Source of the DNA: Nitrospiraceae bacterium UBA2166
Lineage (GTDB): Bacteria; Nitrospirota; Nitrospiria; Nitrospirales; UBA2166
Assembly (NCBI GenBank): GCA_002328825.1
Contig: DCWI01000054.1
Coordinates: forward strand, 1 to 5,976
Length of the DNA: 5,976 bases
Reading direction: 5' to 3'
Shown here in pieces: positions 1 to 5,976 of the stretch (positions within the stretch are counted from its first letter, which is position 1; the number at the start of each line of letters is the position of its first letter). The notes under the pieces are model-generated. The model ran no database searches. It worked only from the letters and a program-made list of their open reading frames with translations, and had not been told where the DNA came from. The translations under genes and the position numbers were made by a program.

Positions 1-3000
1 GTTAAGGGTGACGTTGTCATCCGGTTCAGTATCGGTTGGCAAGTCGACTGTTATTTCTTCTGGAGTTTCTTCGCCACCTGGCTTACTTGCTGAGGAGTTT
101 GTAATTTCATCTGGGTTGAGGGTAGGTGGATCGCCCTGATCTACTTTTGGAGATGTATGCGTGATTTGGATGGGATCATTCAATATGGCCCGCGGCTGGC
201 TGGCTTCGTTAAATCCGGCTCTGGTGATAGGTGCAGGTTCGTATTTGGCGGACTCTGATTCCTGTTCGGCTTGACCTTCAGCTTTTAACTGATACTCGTG
301 GGCTGTCTCCACAGAAATCGATACCCGTCCCATTCTTTCTCGTACTTCTCCTGTGACCGATACAAAATTGCCGTTTTGCCATAGATCAGGTACCTGTTCG
401 AGTATATTGGGCCACACTACTAATTCGACATCCCCGTCAAGGAGCGTCAAGTTCAAAGAAAGAAACTTGTCACCTCTCCTTGTGTTTAACTCTCTTACAT
501 TGTTCACTTGTCCCAGTGCTGCACGTTTTTGACCTGCTAGTTCGGCGGTGATATCTGATGAGAACACAATTATGTTATTGGGTTGTTGTCGCATTTCACG
601 CGTAAATGGACTTTGAGTTAATTCCACCCCTAGGAGGTCCCGTTCCCAGATGACTCGTTCCTGATCTGTCGTGTCATCATCGGTGGATATTTCGAGTTGA
701 ACCATCGGAGCTGGGACGGATTCCCCAAGCATGTCGAACATTGATGTTTGGCCCGACTCTCTCAATTTGGTTTGTCGTTGTATCGTCGAGATTATTCGAT
801 CGATCGTTTCAAGTAAGTTGCCACGGCCGCCGAATTCGTCGAAAGCGCCGACTCGGATTAGACTTTCTAGGGTGCGACGGTTTAATGACTTTGAATCAAC
901 GCGCCGGCATATGTCTTCTAGATCTTTAAATGGCCCTCCTGCTTCGCGGACTTCCACGATCGGATCTATCGCTGAAGCGCCGACGTTTTTTACAGCTGAT
1001 AGTCCGAAGCGGATGATGTCATTTCCATCCGTATCGGTTTCTATTGTGAAACCTGATCTGGAGTGATTAATGTTTGGGGGCTTTACTGAGATGTTGAGCC
1101 GAGTTGCTTCTCGGACGGCTTCTCCAACTTTTTCAGGATTGCCAGATGCAGAGTCGAGCACAGCTGCAATGTATTCTGTTGAGTAGTTGGCTTTGAAATA
1201 CGCTGTCCAGTATGCAATATAAGCGTAGGAGACAGCATGCGCTTTGTTGAATCCATAGCCAGCAAATGGTGCCATCAGTTCGAAAACTGTGTCTGCTTGC
1301 TCCTTGCTATAGCCCTTTTTTAGAGCTCCGGCATTGAATTTTTCATGTTCTGCTTCCATCACGGATGGGATTTTTTTCCCCATAGCTTTGCGCAGAATAT
1401 CTGCTTCACCTAATGTGTAGCCGCCAAATGCCTGGGCTATTAGCATTACTTGATCTTGGTAAACGAGAACACCATACGTCGGCTCGAGCAGATCACGTAG
1501 ATCGTCGTGCGGATACGTAATTGCTGCCCTTCCGTGTTTCGCCTCAATAAAAGTGCTAATGTGTTCCATCGGCCCAGGCCGATAGAGAGCGATCATGGCA
1601 GCTAAGTCATTGATTGTCGTGGGTTTGAGTTCTTTGATATTGCGACGCATTCCAGTTGATTCAAGCTGGAATACACCAAATGTTTCTCCTTCACCGAGAA
1701 CCTGGAACGTTTTTTTATCATCAATTGGAACGTCGTAAACACCCATATGCTCACCGGTCGTTTCAGCAATCAGCTTTACACATCGGTCTAGAATCGCAAG
1801 ATTTGCAAGACCCAGGAAATCCATTTTTAACAATCCAACATCCGCAACAGGGTGCATTGAATATTGTGTTGTGGGACTGGAGTTATCTTTCCCGCTTGTA
1901 GACCGTTGCAATGGAACATGTTCCGTTAAAGGTTTTTCAGAGATGACAACAGCAGCGGCATGTGTGCTTGCGTGTCGAACAGAGCCTTCAACCCTCTGCG
2001 CCATATTTATCAGGTCACGCGTGTCAATATCACGTTTAATCTCATTCCTTAATTCTGCAGATTCATCAATTGCTTCTTTCAGCTTAATATTCAGAGTAGG
2101 GGGAATCATTTTCGCTAGTTTGTCGCTCAAGCTAAGAGGTAATGCTAGCGCTCGTGCGGTATCTCGTATGGCAGCTTTGGCACCAAGTGTTCCAAAGGTA
2201 ACAATTTGAGCGACGTGTTCCTGACCATAATGATCTATGCAGTACTTGATAACTTCTTCGCGCCGATTATCAGCGAAATCCATATCGATATCGGGCATCT
2301 CTCGACGCTCGATGTTTAGGAATCTTTCGAAGAAGAGGTCTGCTTCCACAGGGTCTATCTGTGTAACCTCAAGGCAGTAGAGTACGAGACTTGCAGCTGC
2401 GGATCCGCGTACGGCCGAAAGAATCCCACGTTCATTGACGAAATTAAATATGTCCCAGCAGACAAGGAAGTAATCTGAGAACTTGGTCTCTTCAATGATT
2501 CCTAGTTCATACTCAAGACGTTTAAGTACTTCTTCACTCGGGTTGCTGAAGCGCTTGTTTAGACCTTTGTTGCAAAGTTCTCTTAGGTAATCCATCGACG
2601 ATTTGTTATTCGGTGTGGAGTAACGTGGGATGAACGTTTGACCAAATTTGAGATCAAGTTCGCAGGATTCGGCTATCTTTAGGGTATTTGCGAGAGCTTC
2701 GGGCAGATGGGCCCATTCCTCCCGCATTTCACTAGCGCTTTTCAAATAATAAGACGTATCTTCCATGCGGAAACGCTTGGGGTCTTTTACGTTCGAGTTT
2801 GTCTGGATGCAAGTTAGAATGTCTTGTGCTTCGAAATCGTCACGTCGAACATAATGTGAATCGTTTGTAACGACCATCGGCAAGTTTGTTTGTTTGCTTA
2901 GTTCAATAATGGTCTTATTGATGTCCGCCTGCCCTGGAACGTGCTGGTGCATCATCATCTCAAGGTAGTAACGGTCTTGAAATATATTTCCGTACCATTC

Positions 3001-3477
3001 GATTGTTTCGCGCGCAGCGTCTAAATCGCCATTATTGATATACCGTCCCAATTCGCTTGACGGGCAACCAGACAGGATTATCAGACCTTCCGAATATTTT
3101 TCGAGGATTTCTCGGTCCATTCGAGGCCTTTGATAAAAACCCTCGAGATGCGATGCGCTCACGAGTTTGAGCAGGTTTTGATAACCGATGCGATTATGCG
3201 ATAGTACCGTCAGGTGGAATGCAGATCGCTTTTGAGGATTTCGTTCATCACGCGGTCCGTCTGCTACGTAACCTTCTACTCCAATTATTGGTTTTATTCC
3301 AACCTTTTTGGCAGACTGGAAAAAGTCGATAGCGCCGTGAAGATTCCCGTGATCAGTGAGGGCGATTGCGGGTTGTTCCAACTCCACTGCTCTCATCACC
3401 ATATCGTCTATTCTGCTGAAACCATCGAGAAGAGAATACTCTGAGTGGTTATGTAGATGGACGAACTGATCTGTCAC
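1..3477 (-). CDS. dnaE: DNA polymerase III alpha subunit (replicative polymerase), 3' end cut by window edge
   Basis: This is the catalytic subunit of the bacterial replicase, which extends primers at the fork with the beta clamp. All 1159 visible codons are open. GTG is the start because an in-frame TAG lies two codons upstream and the protein then opens directly with the PHP motif. Domains in order: PHP (about 3-270; HLHNHSEYS at 7-15, TDHGN at 41-45, GVEGY at 66-70, TNDSHY at 205-210); palm with RGS at 357-359 and PDIDMDF at 395-401; third catalytic Asp in KMDFLGL (D553), so the triad is D396, D398, D553; fingers with YRPGPM (632-637), RKAMGKK (696-702) and GYGFNKAHA (740-748); helix-hairpin-helix ending in LIRVGAFDEFG near 873-883; clamp-binding motif QTSMF (910-914), matching QADMF of E. 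coli; OB fold around 965-1060 (VVWP at 1020-1023). From about 1064 a hydrophilic acidic, Pro/Ser/Thr-rich tail runs past the window edge, making the protein longer than the 1160-residue E. coli enzyme. The intact clamp motif and full palm argue against the error-prone DnaE2/ImuC paralogue. Identification is very secure; the C-terminus is unseen. Confidence 0.97.
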   Translation of the reverse strand, partial: MTDQFVHLHNHSEYSLLDGFSRIDDMVMRAVELEQPAIALTDHGNLHGAIDFFQSAKKVGIKPIIGVEGYVADGPRDERNPQKRSAFHLTVLSHNRIGYQNLLKLVSASHLEGFYQRPRMDREILEKYSEGLIILSGCPSSELGRYINNGDLDAARETIEWYGNIFQDRYYLEMMMHQHVPGQADINKTIIELSKQTNLPMVVTNDSHYVRRDDFEAQDILTCIQTNSNVKDPKRFRMEDTSYYLKSASEMREEWAHLPEALANTLKIAESCELDLKFGQTFIPRYSTPNNKSSMDYLRELCNKGLNKRFSNPSEEVLKRLEYELGIIEETKFSDYFLVCWDIFNFVNERGILSAVRGSAAASLVLYCLEVTQIDPVEADLFFERFLNIERREMPDIDMDFADNRREEVIKYCIDHYGQEHVAQIVTFGTLGAKAAIRDTARALALPLSLSDKLAKMIPPTLNIKLKEAIDESAELRNEIKRDIDTRDLINMAQRVEGSVRHASTHAAAVVISEKPLTEHVPLQRSTSGKDNSSPTTQYSMHPVADVGLLKMDFLGLANLAILDRCVKLIAETTGEHMGVYDVPIDDKKTFQVLGEGETFGVFQLESTGMRRNIKELKPTTINDLAAMIALYRPGPMEHISTFIEAKHGRAAITYPHDDLRDLLEPTYGVLVYQDQVMLIAQAFGGYTLGEADILRKAMGKKIPSVMEAEHEKFNAGALKKGYSKEQADTVFELMAPFAGYGFNKAHAVSYAYIAYWTAYFKANYSTEYIAAVLDSASGNPEKVGEAVREATRLNISVKPPNINHSRSGFTIETDTDGNDIIRFGLSAVKNVGASAIDPIVEVREAGGPFKDLEDICRRVDSKSLNRRTLESLIRVGAFDEFGGRGNLLETIDRIISTIQRQTKLRESGQTSMFDMLGESVPAPMVQLEISTDDDTTDQERVIWERDLLGVELTQSPFTREMRQQPNNIIVFSSDITAELAGQKRAALGQVNNVRELNTRRGDKFLSLNLTLLDGDVELVVWPNILEQVPDLWQNGNFVSVTGEVRERMGRVSISVETAHEYQLKAEGQAEQESESAKYEPAPITRAGFNEASQPRAILNDPIQITHTSPKVDQGDPPTLNPDEITNSSASKPGGEETPEEITVDLPTDTEPDDNVTLN

Positions 3478-3483
3478 GGGCTA

Positions 3484-3490
3484 CTTTTCT
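3484..3490 (-). promoter_or_regulatory. Weak purine-rich ribosome binding site of dnaE
   Basis: On the minus strand AGAAAAG lies six bases before the GTG start codon. The spacing is right for a Shine-Dalgarno site, but the match to GGAGG is poor. With a GTG start this predicts modest translation initiation. The start choice itself rests on the in-frame TAG just upstream rather than on this site. Confidence 0.35.
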
Positions 3491-3503
3491 AAAAATATCG
3501 AGT

Positions 3504-3545
3504 GAGAAGTGTTGGTATTGGAGCATAGCCTTCCCTCAACTTCTC
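3504..3545. repeat. Short inverted repeat in the dnaE upstream region
   Basis: GAGAAGT at 3504-3510 is the exact reverse complement of ACTTCTC at 3539-3545, with 28 bases between the arms. It lies 27-68 bases upstream of the dnaE GTG, so it could be an operator or a 5' leader hairpin. A related CTTCTC sits at 3611-3616. Seven-base arms with this spacing can easily occur by chance, so this is only a candidate. Confidence 0.2.
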
Positions 3546-3783
3546 GTCGAGTCTGTTATTAGATTTATGACCTCAAGATATGATGTTTTTTAATGCCAGT
3601 TTTCGAGGTGCTTCTCAAGGTTTTACGATCTTTAAACAAAAATGAAATGGATGATATCTGCTGACGGTGCAAAAGAGCATAAAATCTAGCTAATAATTAT
3701 TTGTACATGGTAGGGTCATATAGAGTTGGCCCCAGCGTGCATTCGCTTCTTTGGTGGATGTTGCATGACGTCAGACAACAGCC

Positions 3784-3787
3784 GAGG
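3784..3787 (+). promoter_or_regulatory. GAGG ribosome binding site that favours the TTG start of the response regulator
   Basis: GAGG sits six bases before TTG 3794, a normal Shine-Dalgarno distance. The three upstream in-frame start candidates (TTG 3701, ATG 3707, ATG 3758) have no comparable purine-rich sequence at the right distance. The TTG start also places the receiver core (KQTILVVDDE) eight residues after the initiator, as is usual in this family. Confidence 0.5.
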
Positions 3788-3793
3788 ACGAAA

Positions 3794-4600
3794 TTGACTC
3801 CAAAAAGCATAGGTGGCAAACAAACAATACTTGTTGTGGATGATGAGCACATGTCCGACCTCATGCGTTCCGTTTTTCGTCGGTTGCAGTCGGAAGGGTT
3901 TAATCCCATTGCCATAGTTCCAGAGGGGCCGCGTGTCACAGGTGATGATTACGAAACACATACTCTTTTTGCAATAGAAAATGAGTCTCCAGTGGCGGTC
4001 CTGTTAGATGTTAGGTTCGGAGAGTATGACACTGATAGATTCAAGGGATTATCAATACTCAAAAAAATTGTCGAGCGTGACAGTAGCATGCCTGTACTTA
4101 TGTTTACTCAATATGCCAGAGGTCCTTATCGTGATACTGCCGTGACGGGGAGTCTCAGTGTGGGGGCTTCAGTAGATTTTATTGACAAGCTTGCGAGTCC
4201 GGAAGAAGTTGTTTTACGACTTCGAAGACTTATTGGCAGCGCTCCTAAAACTATAAAGATCGGGACTTTATTTGAATTGGAACCGGAAAATGCTGTTGTT
4301 TATGCGGTTAACAATGGTCGTCATCAAATGATTCGTGAAATTCAGGGGATGAAACTAGCGATACTTAATGAATTGGCGTCTGCAATGTACCGATCGGAGG
4401 GCGAGGTTGTGCCTTTTTCACGCCTTGAACGATTTTCGGATGGAGAAGATTCCCGCGCTTCTCTCAGGGTCAGGATACGAGAGTTAAAAGTGTCACTTGG
4501 GAAGGCCGTTGCAAGAGATTTTGGCGCCACTGAACTGATAATCAATGTTAGAAACAGAGGATATCGTTTGGTCCCGCCAACCGAAGAATGTAATAACTGA
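3794..4600 (+). CDS. OmpR/PhoB-type two-component response regulator with expanded receiver loops
   Basis: A cytoplasmic transcription factor, activated by phosphoryl transfer from a histidine kinase, very likely the one encoded 35 bases downstream. With the TTG start it has 268 residues. The receiver (about 9-148) shows ILVVDDE with acidic pair D16/D17, phospho-acceptor D72 in VLLDVRF, conserved T105 in LMFTQ and K132 in DFIDKL. The C-terminal winged helix (about 152-262) is recognised by QGMKLAILNEL, the recognition helix SRASLRVRIRELKVSLG (220-236) and the wing IINVRNRGYRL (249-259). Oddities: D17 to D72 is 55 residues against about 44 in CheY-like domains; the loop after D72 has about five extra residues before the conserved Gly; and Lys-Pro after the active-site Lys is Lys-Leu. 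Family members usually have 220-240 residues, and the excess is in the receiver. The frame stays open upstream to TTG 3701 (299 residues); ATG 3707 and ATG 3758 are alternative starts, disfavoured for lack of a ribosome site. The class is secure; the target genes are unknown. Confidence 0.93.
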   Translation: MTPKSIGGKQTILVVDDEHMSDLMRSVFRRLQSEGFNPIAIVPEGPRVTGDDYETHTLFAIENESPVAVLLDVRFGEYDTDRFKGLSILKKIVERDSSMPVLMFTQYARGPYRDTAVTGSLSVGASVDFIDKLASPEEVVLRLRRLIGSAPKTIKIGTLFELEPENAVVYAVNNGRHQMIREIQGMKLAILNELASAMYRSEGEVVPFSRLERFSDGEDSRASLRVRIRELKVSLGKAVARDFGATELIINVRNRGYRLVPPTEECNN

Positions 4601-4625
4601 AAATAGTCATGTGATTTGATTACCA

Positions 4626-4631
4626 GAGCGG
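4626..4631 (+). promoter_or_regulatory. Ribosome binding site of the histidine kinase TTG start
   Basis: GAGCGG ends four bases before TTG 4636, a Shine-Dalgarno-like sequence with slightly short spacing. An in-frame TGA at 4612-4614 and the lack of any ATG, GTG or other TTG between them make this TTG the only conventional start that keeps the first membrane segment whole. Confidence 0.4.
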
Positions 4632-4635
4632 CATT

Positions 4636-5598
4636 TTGAGCGCAAGAATATTTAGCACATTGAAATATGCAGGATTATCTCTGGCTGTACTTGGCTTGGG
4701 GTTGATTTCGCTGTCCCCTTTTATAGGCGAACCTGTCACTCCAGATTTGCTTTGGTGGATTGAGCCTGTTGCATATGTTGGAGCTGGACTTTTTATTTTT
4801 GGGGCTGTCGTTGGGTACCTGAGTGTCAAGTTCAATCGCAATTCTCAAGCAGGAAGACCTGACGGTCGAACGTGGAGTCAGGTCACACAGGATTATTTTG
4901 ATACTTTCGCGCATGATATGGGGCGACCTTTACGAAGGATACTTGGGAAACAACGAGAAGCCAGGGCATTGCTTAATGAAACGGGAGAAGTCACACAGCG
5001 TATGGTGACAGAGTTGCTTGACGAAATAGAAAATCAAGCGCCCAATTTTAGGTTGATGATAGAAAACGTTCGAGTGTTGGTTGATCTGGAGGATCAAAGC
5101 GCTAGTCCTGCTATCGAACCGGTGGATATAGCTGCAATCGTTCGCAATGTTTCCGATCGATATTCACCGATTGCTCGCGAACGTGGCATAGACCTGATTT
5201 GGTGGTGTGAGCCAAGTGAATTTGGTCTCGTTTATGGTGATGGATCAGCCCTGGATCATGTGGTGACTAATTTAGTGGACAATGCGACTAAATTTGCTGC
5301 TCATCAAATAGAGATACAACTGACGCGGGACGATGCATCCTACTCGGTACGAGTTTCAGATGATGGGTCTGGAATTGCCGATTCATATCTTGCGCATGTC
5401 TTCGATAGGGGATGGACACCTGAGTTATCCGCACGAAGTGAGAAGCAGAGTTCTGGATTAGGATTGTTCATCGCAAGTACGCTTGCCGAACGTTGTGGTG
5501 GAGACTTGATCGTCGATACTAATCAGTTGAGTGATGATAAAACTAAAAATCCATACACTAGGTTTACGTTATCCCTACCTTTGGATAATCGGTCTTAA
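4636..5598 (+). CDS. Small membrane sensor histidine kinase (HisKA-HATPase_c, no HAMP or sensor domain)
   Basis: This 320-residue kinase should autophosphorylate on His and pass the phosphoryl group to the response regulator encoded just upstream. Two hydrophobic segments (about 11-31 and 42-64) are joined by a loop of only about ten residues, leaving essentially no extracytoplasmic domain. A short linker leads straight to the dimerisation helix with H-box FAHDMGRPL (H93). The ATPase domain has the N box NLVDNATKF (N212, N216, K219), G1 box DDGSGI (242-247), F box VFDRGW (255-260) and G2 box GLGLFIA (274-280), so ATP binding looks intact. No HAMP or PAS domain is visible, which fits intramembrane-sensing kinases that work with a membrane or lipoprotein partner. 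Oddity: at H+4, where HisKA kinases have Thr or Asn, this one has R97. The TTG start is the only option after an in-frame stop at 4612. It lies in one likely operon with its neighbours (35 and 8 base gaps). The signal is unknown. Confidence 0.93.
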   Translation: MSARIFSTLKYAGLSLAVLGLGLISLSPFIGEPVTPDLLWWIEPVAYVGAGLFIFGAVVGYLSVKFNRNSQAGRPDGRTWSQVTQDYFDTFAHDMGRPLRRILGKQREARALLNETGEVTQRMVTELLDEIENQAPNFRLMIENVRVLVDLEDQSASPAIEPVDIAAIVRNVSDRYSPIARERGIDLIWWCEPSEFGLVYGDGSALDHVVTNLVDNATKFAAHQIEIQLTRDDASYSVRVSDDGSGIADSYLAHVFDRGWTPELSARSEKQSSGLGLFIASTLAERCGGDLIVDTNQLSDDKTKNPYTRFTLSLPLDNRS

Positions 5599-5606
5599 GC
5601 TGAAGA

Positions 5607-5976
5607 ATGATAGATCTGTATCAATTCCCTCGATTGTTGAATACCAAGATAACCTTCATCCTGATGGGATTGGTTATGGTCGCGTTTATAGGATGTGTCG
5701 AGTCGCGTCCAAGATACGCTGTTGCAGTACCAACGCCGACGATTATTGTGGTGCCTTCACAGCTGACTCCCAAATCGACTGTGCTGCCAGATCCTACCGC
5801 TACGCCTCAACCTTCAGTCACGCCTGTTCCTCAAACTCCCACCCCTCTTCCTATTCCCACGATCGCCCCTAGCCCTACTCCTGCATCGATTCCCACGCCT
5901 GATCCAACCATTGTCCCCACCATAGAGTCTGACGTTGCCACAGAGTCCACGTCAAATTCTGGAACATTTAATCTTT
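5607..5976 (+). CDS. Putative lipoprotein with Thr/Pro-rich linker, 3' end cut by window edge
   Basis: The visible 123 residues start with ATG eight bases after the kinase stop codon, with no strong ribosome site of its own, suggesting translational coupling. The N-terminus is a lipoprotein signal peptide: basic residues at R9 and K14, a hydrophobic core (15-28) and a lipobox-like FIGC with C30 as the lipidated residue (Phe at -3 is tolerated but less usual). After the cysteine comes a low-complexity region (about 41-105) rich in PTPT, TPxP and PxPT units, resembling the extended surface linkers of many Chloroflexota lipoproteins; the last visible part (107-120) is Ser/Thr/Glu-rich. The functional domain would lie beyond the right edge, so no function can be assigned. 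Its place behind a kinase lacking a sensor domain makes it a candidate accessory sensor or an output of the system. The frame is supported by the signal peptide and repeats; another frame open over 5531-5872 is a shadow. Confidence 0.85.
   Translation, partial: MIDLYQFPRLLNTKITFILMGLVMVAFIGCVESRPRYAVAVPTPTIIVVPSQLTPKSTVLPDPTATPQPSVTPVPQTPTPLPIPTIAPSPTPASIPTPDPTIVPTIESDVATESTSNSGTFNL

Larger units (their letters stand above)
3478..3793. other. Divergent non-coding region between dnaE and the two-component operon
   Basis: This stretch separates two divergently transcribed units and should carry promoters for both. It is more AT-rich than the flanking genes, especially 3575-3700. I see no sigma70 promoter with both boxes and correct spacing on either strand. 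The best plus-strand -10-like sequence is the TAATAATTAT run at 3691-3700, without a good -35 box. If it is used, transcription would start near 3705-3710, leaving a leader of about 85 bases before TTG 3794, or an almost leaderless message from ATG 3707. No RNA gene or convincing small ORF was seen. Part of it (3701-3793) is an open extension of the response regulator frame, so the true non-coding length depends on that start. Confidence 0.6.

Noticed and set aside
1083..1265. Minus-strand 60-codon frame inside dnaE
   Set aside because: It is in a different frame from dnaE, which is fully conserved here (GYGFNKAHA region); no sign of a gene of its own.
731..2209. Plus-strand open frames inside dnaE (731-1066, 741-929, 1656-1901, 1871-2209) and one at 3214-3444
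   Set aside because: They lie antisense to a continuous, strongly conserved dnaE frame, have no recognisable motifs or ribosome sites, and are chance shadows.
1..3477. Error-prone DnaE2/ImuC, an intein, or a split dnaE
   Set aside because: The clamp motif QTSMF and complete PHP, palm and fingers fit the replicative enzyme; no imuA/imuB neighbours are visible; the reading frame is continuous with no insertion in the catalytic motifs.
3697..3961. Minus-strand frames overlapping the start of the response regulator
   Set aside because: They are antisense to the receiver core (VVDDE and following), with no motif support.
4342..4914. Minus-strand frames at 4342-4545, 4620-4841 and 4675-4914
   Set aside because: Antisense shadows of the regulator DNA-binding domain and the kinase membrane segments.
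4823..5008. Plus-strand 61-codon frame inside the kinase
   Set aside because: It overlaps the dimerisation domain coding sequence in another frame and has no support.
5590..5640. A terminator between the kinase and the lipoprotein gene
   Set aside because: No GC-rich stem followed by a T run; the 8-base gap suggests read-through.
5531..5872. Plus-strand 113-codon frame spanning the end of the kinase and the start of the next gene
   Set aside because: The alternative frame from ATG 5607 gives a signal peptide, lipobox and Thr/Pro repeats that stay open to the window edge; this frame gives a Cys/Ser-rich nonsense-like protein.
5731..5930. The Pro/Thr-coding stretch as a tandem DNA repeat or CRISPR-like array
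   Set aside because: The repetition is at the amino-acid level with varied codons and irregular spacing; there are no constant repeats with spacers.

Overview
This window looks like a piece of an ordinary bacterial chromosome, most likely from the Chloroflexota. I base that on the style of the DnaE sequence (fingers motif YRPGPMEHI, PDIDMDF catalytic motif, a long acidic/proline-rich tail after the OB fold) and on a final gene that encodes a lipoprotein with a Thr/Pro-rich linker, a style common in that phylum. GC content looks slightly below half by eye. The phylum call is inference from memory, not from a search.

Layout: positions 1-3477 on the minus strand hold almost all of dnaE, the replicative DNA polymerase III alpha subunit. 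It begins at a GTG codon and runs off the left edge without a stop, so 1159 residues are visible. A non-coding divergent region of about 0.3 kb follows (3478-3793). On the plus strand comes a compact run of three genes pointing right: an OmpR/PhoB-type response regulator (3794-4600, TTG start preferred), a small membrane histidine kinase (4636-5598, TTG start) and the 5' part of a lipoprotein gene (5607 to the right edge, ATG start). The gaps are 35 and 8 bases with no terminator between them, so they probably form one operon.

How they may work together: the kinase has two membrane segments and almost no extracytoplasmic domain, so it probably senses the membrane itself or a partner protein. 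The lipoprotein encoded 8 bases downstream is the obvious candidate partner or output, but this is guilt by association only. The phosphorylated regulator would act as a DNA-binding transcription factor. dnaE is divergent and has no evident functional link to the operon.

The most notable details are: a kinase H-box reading HDMGRPL, with Arg where HisKA phosphatases need Thr/Asn; a receiver domain with enlarged active-site loops and Lys-Leu in place of Lys-Pro; a DnaE PHP domain that keeps the metal-binding residues E. coli DnaE has lost; and non-ATG starts for three of the four genes. I found no mobile element, CRISPR array, RNA gene or clear undescribed defence system.
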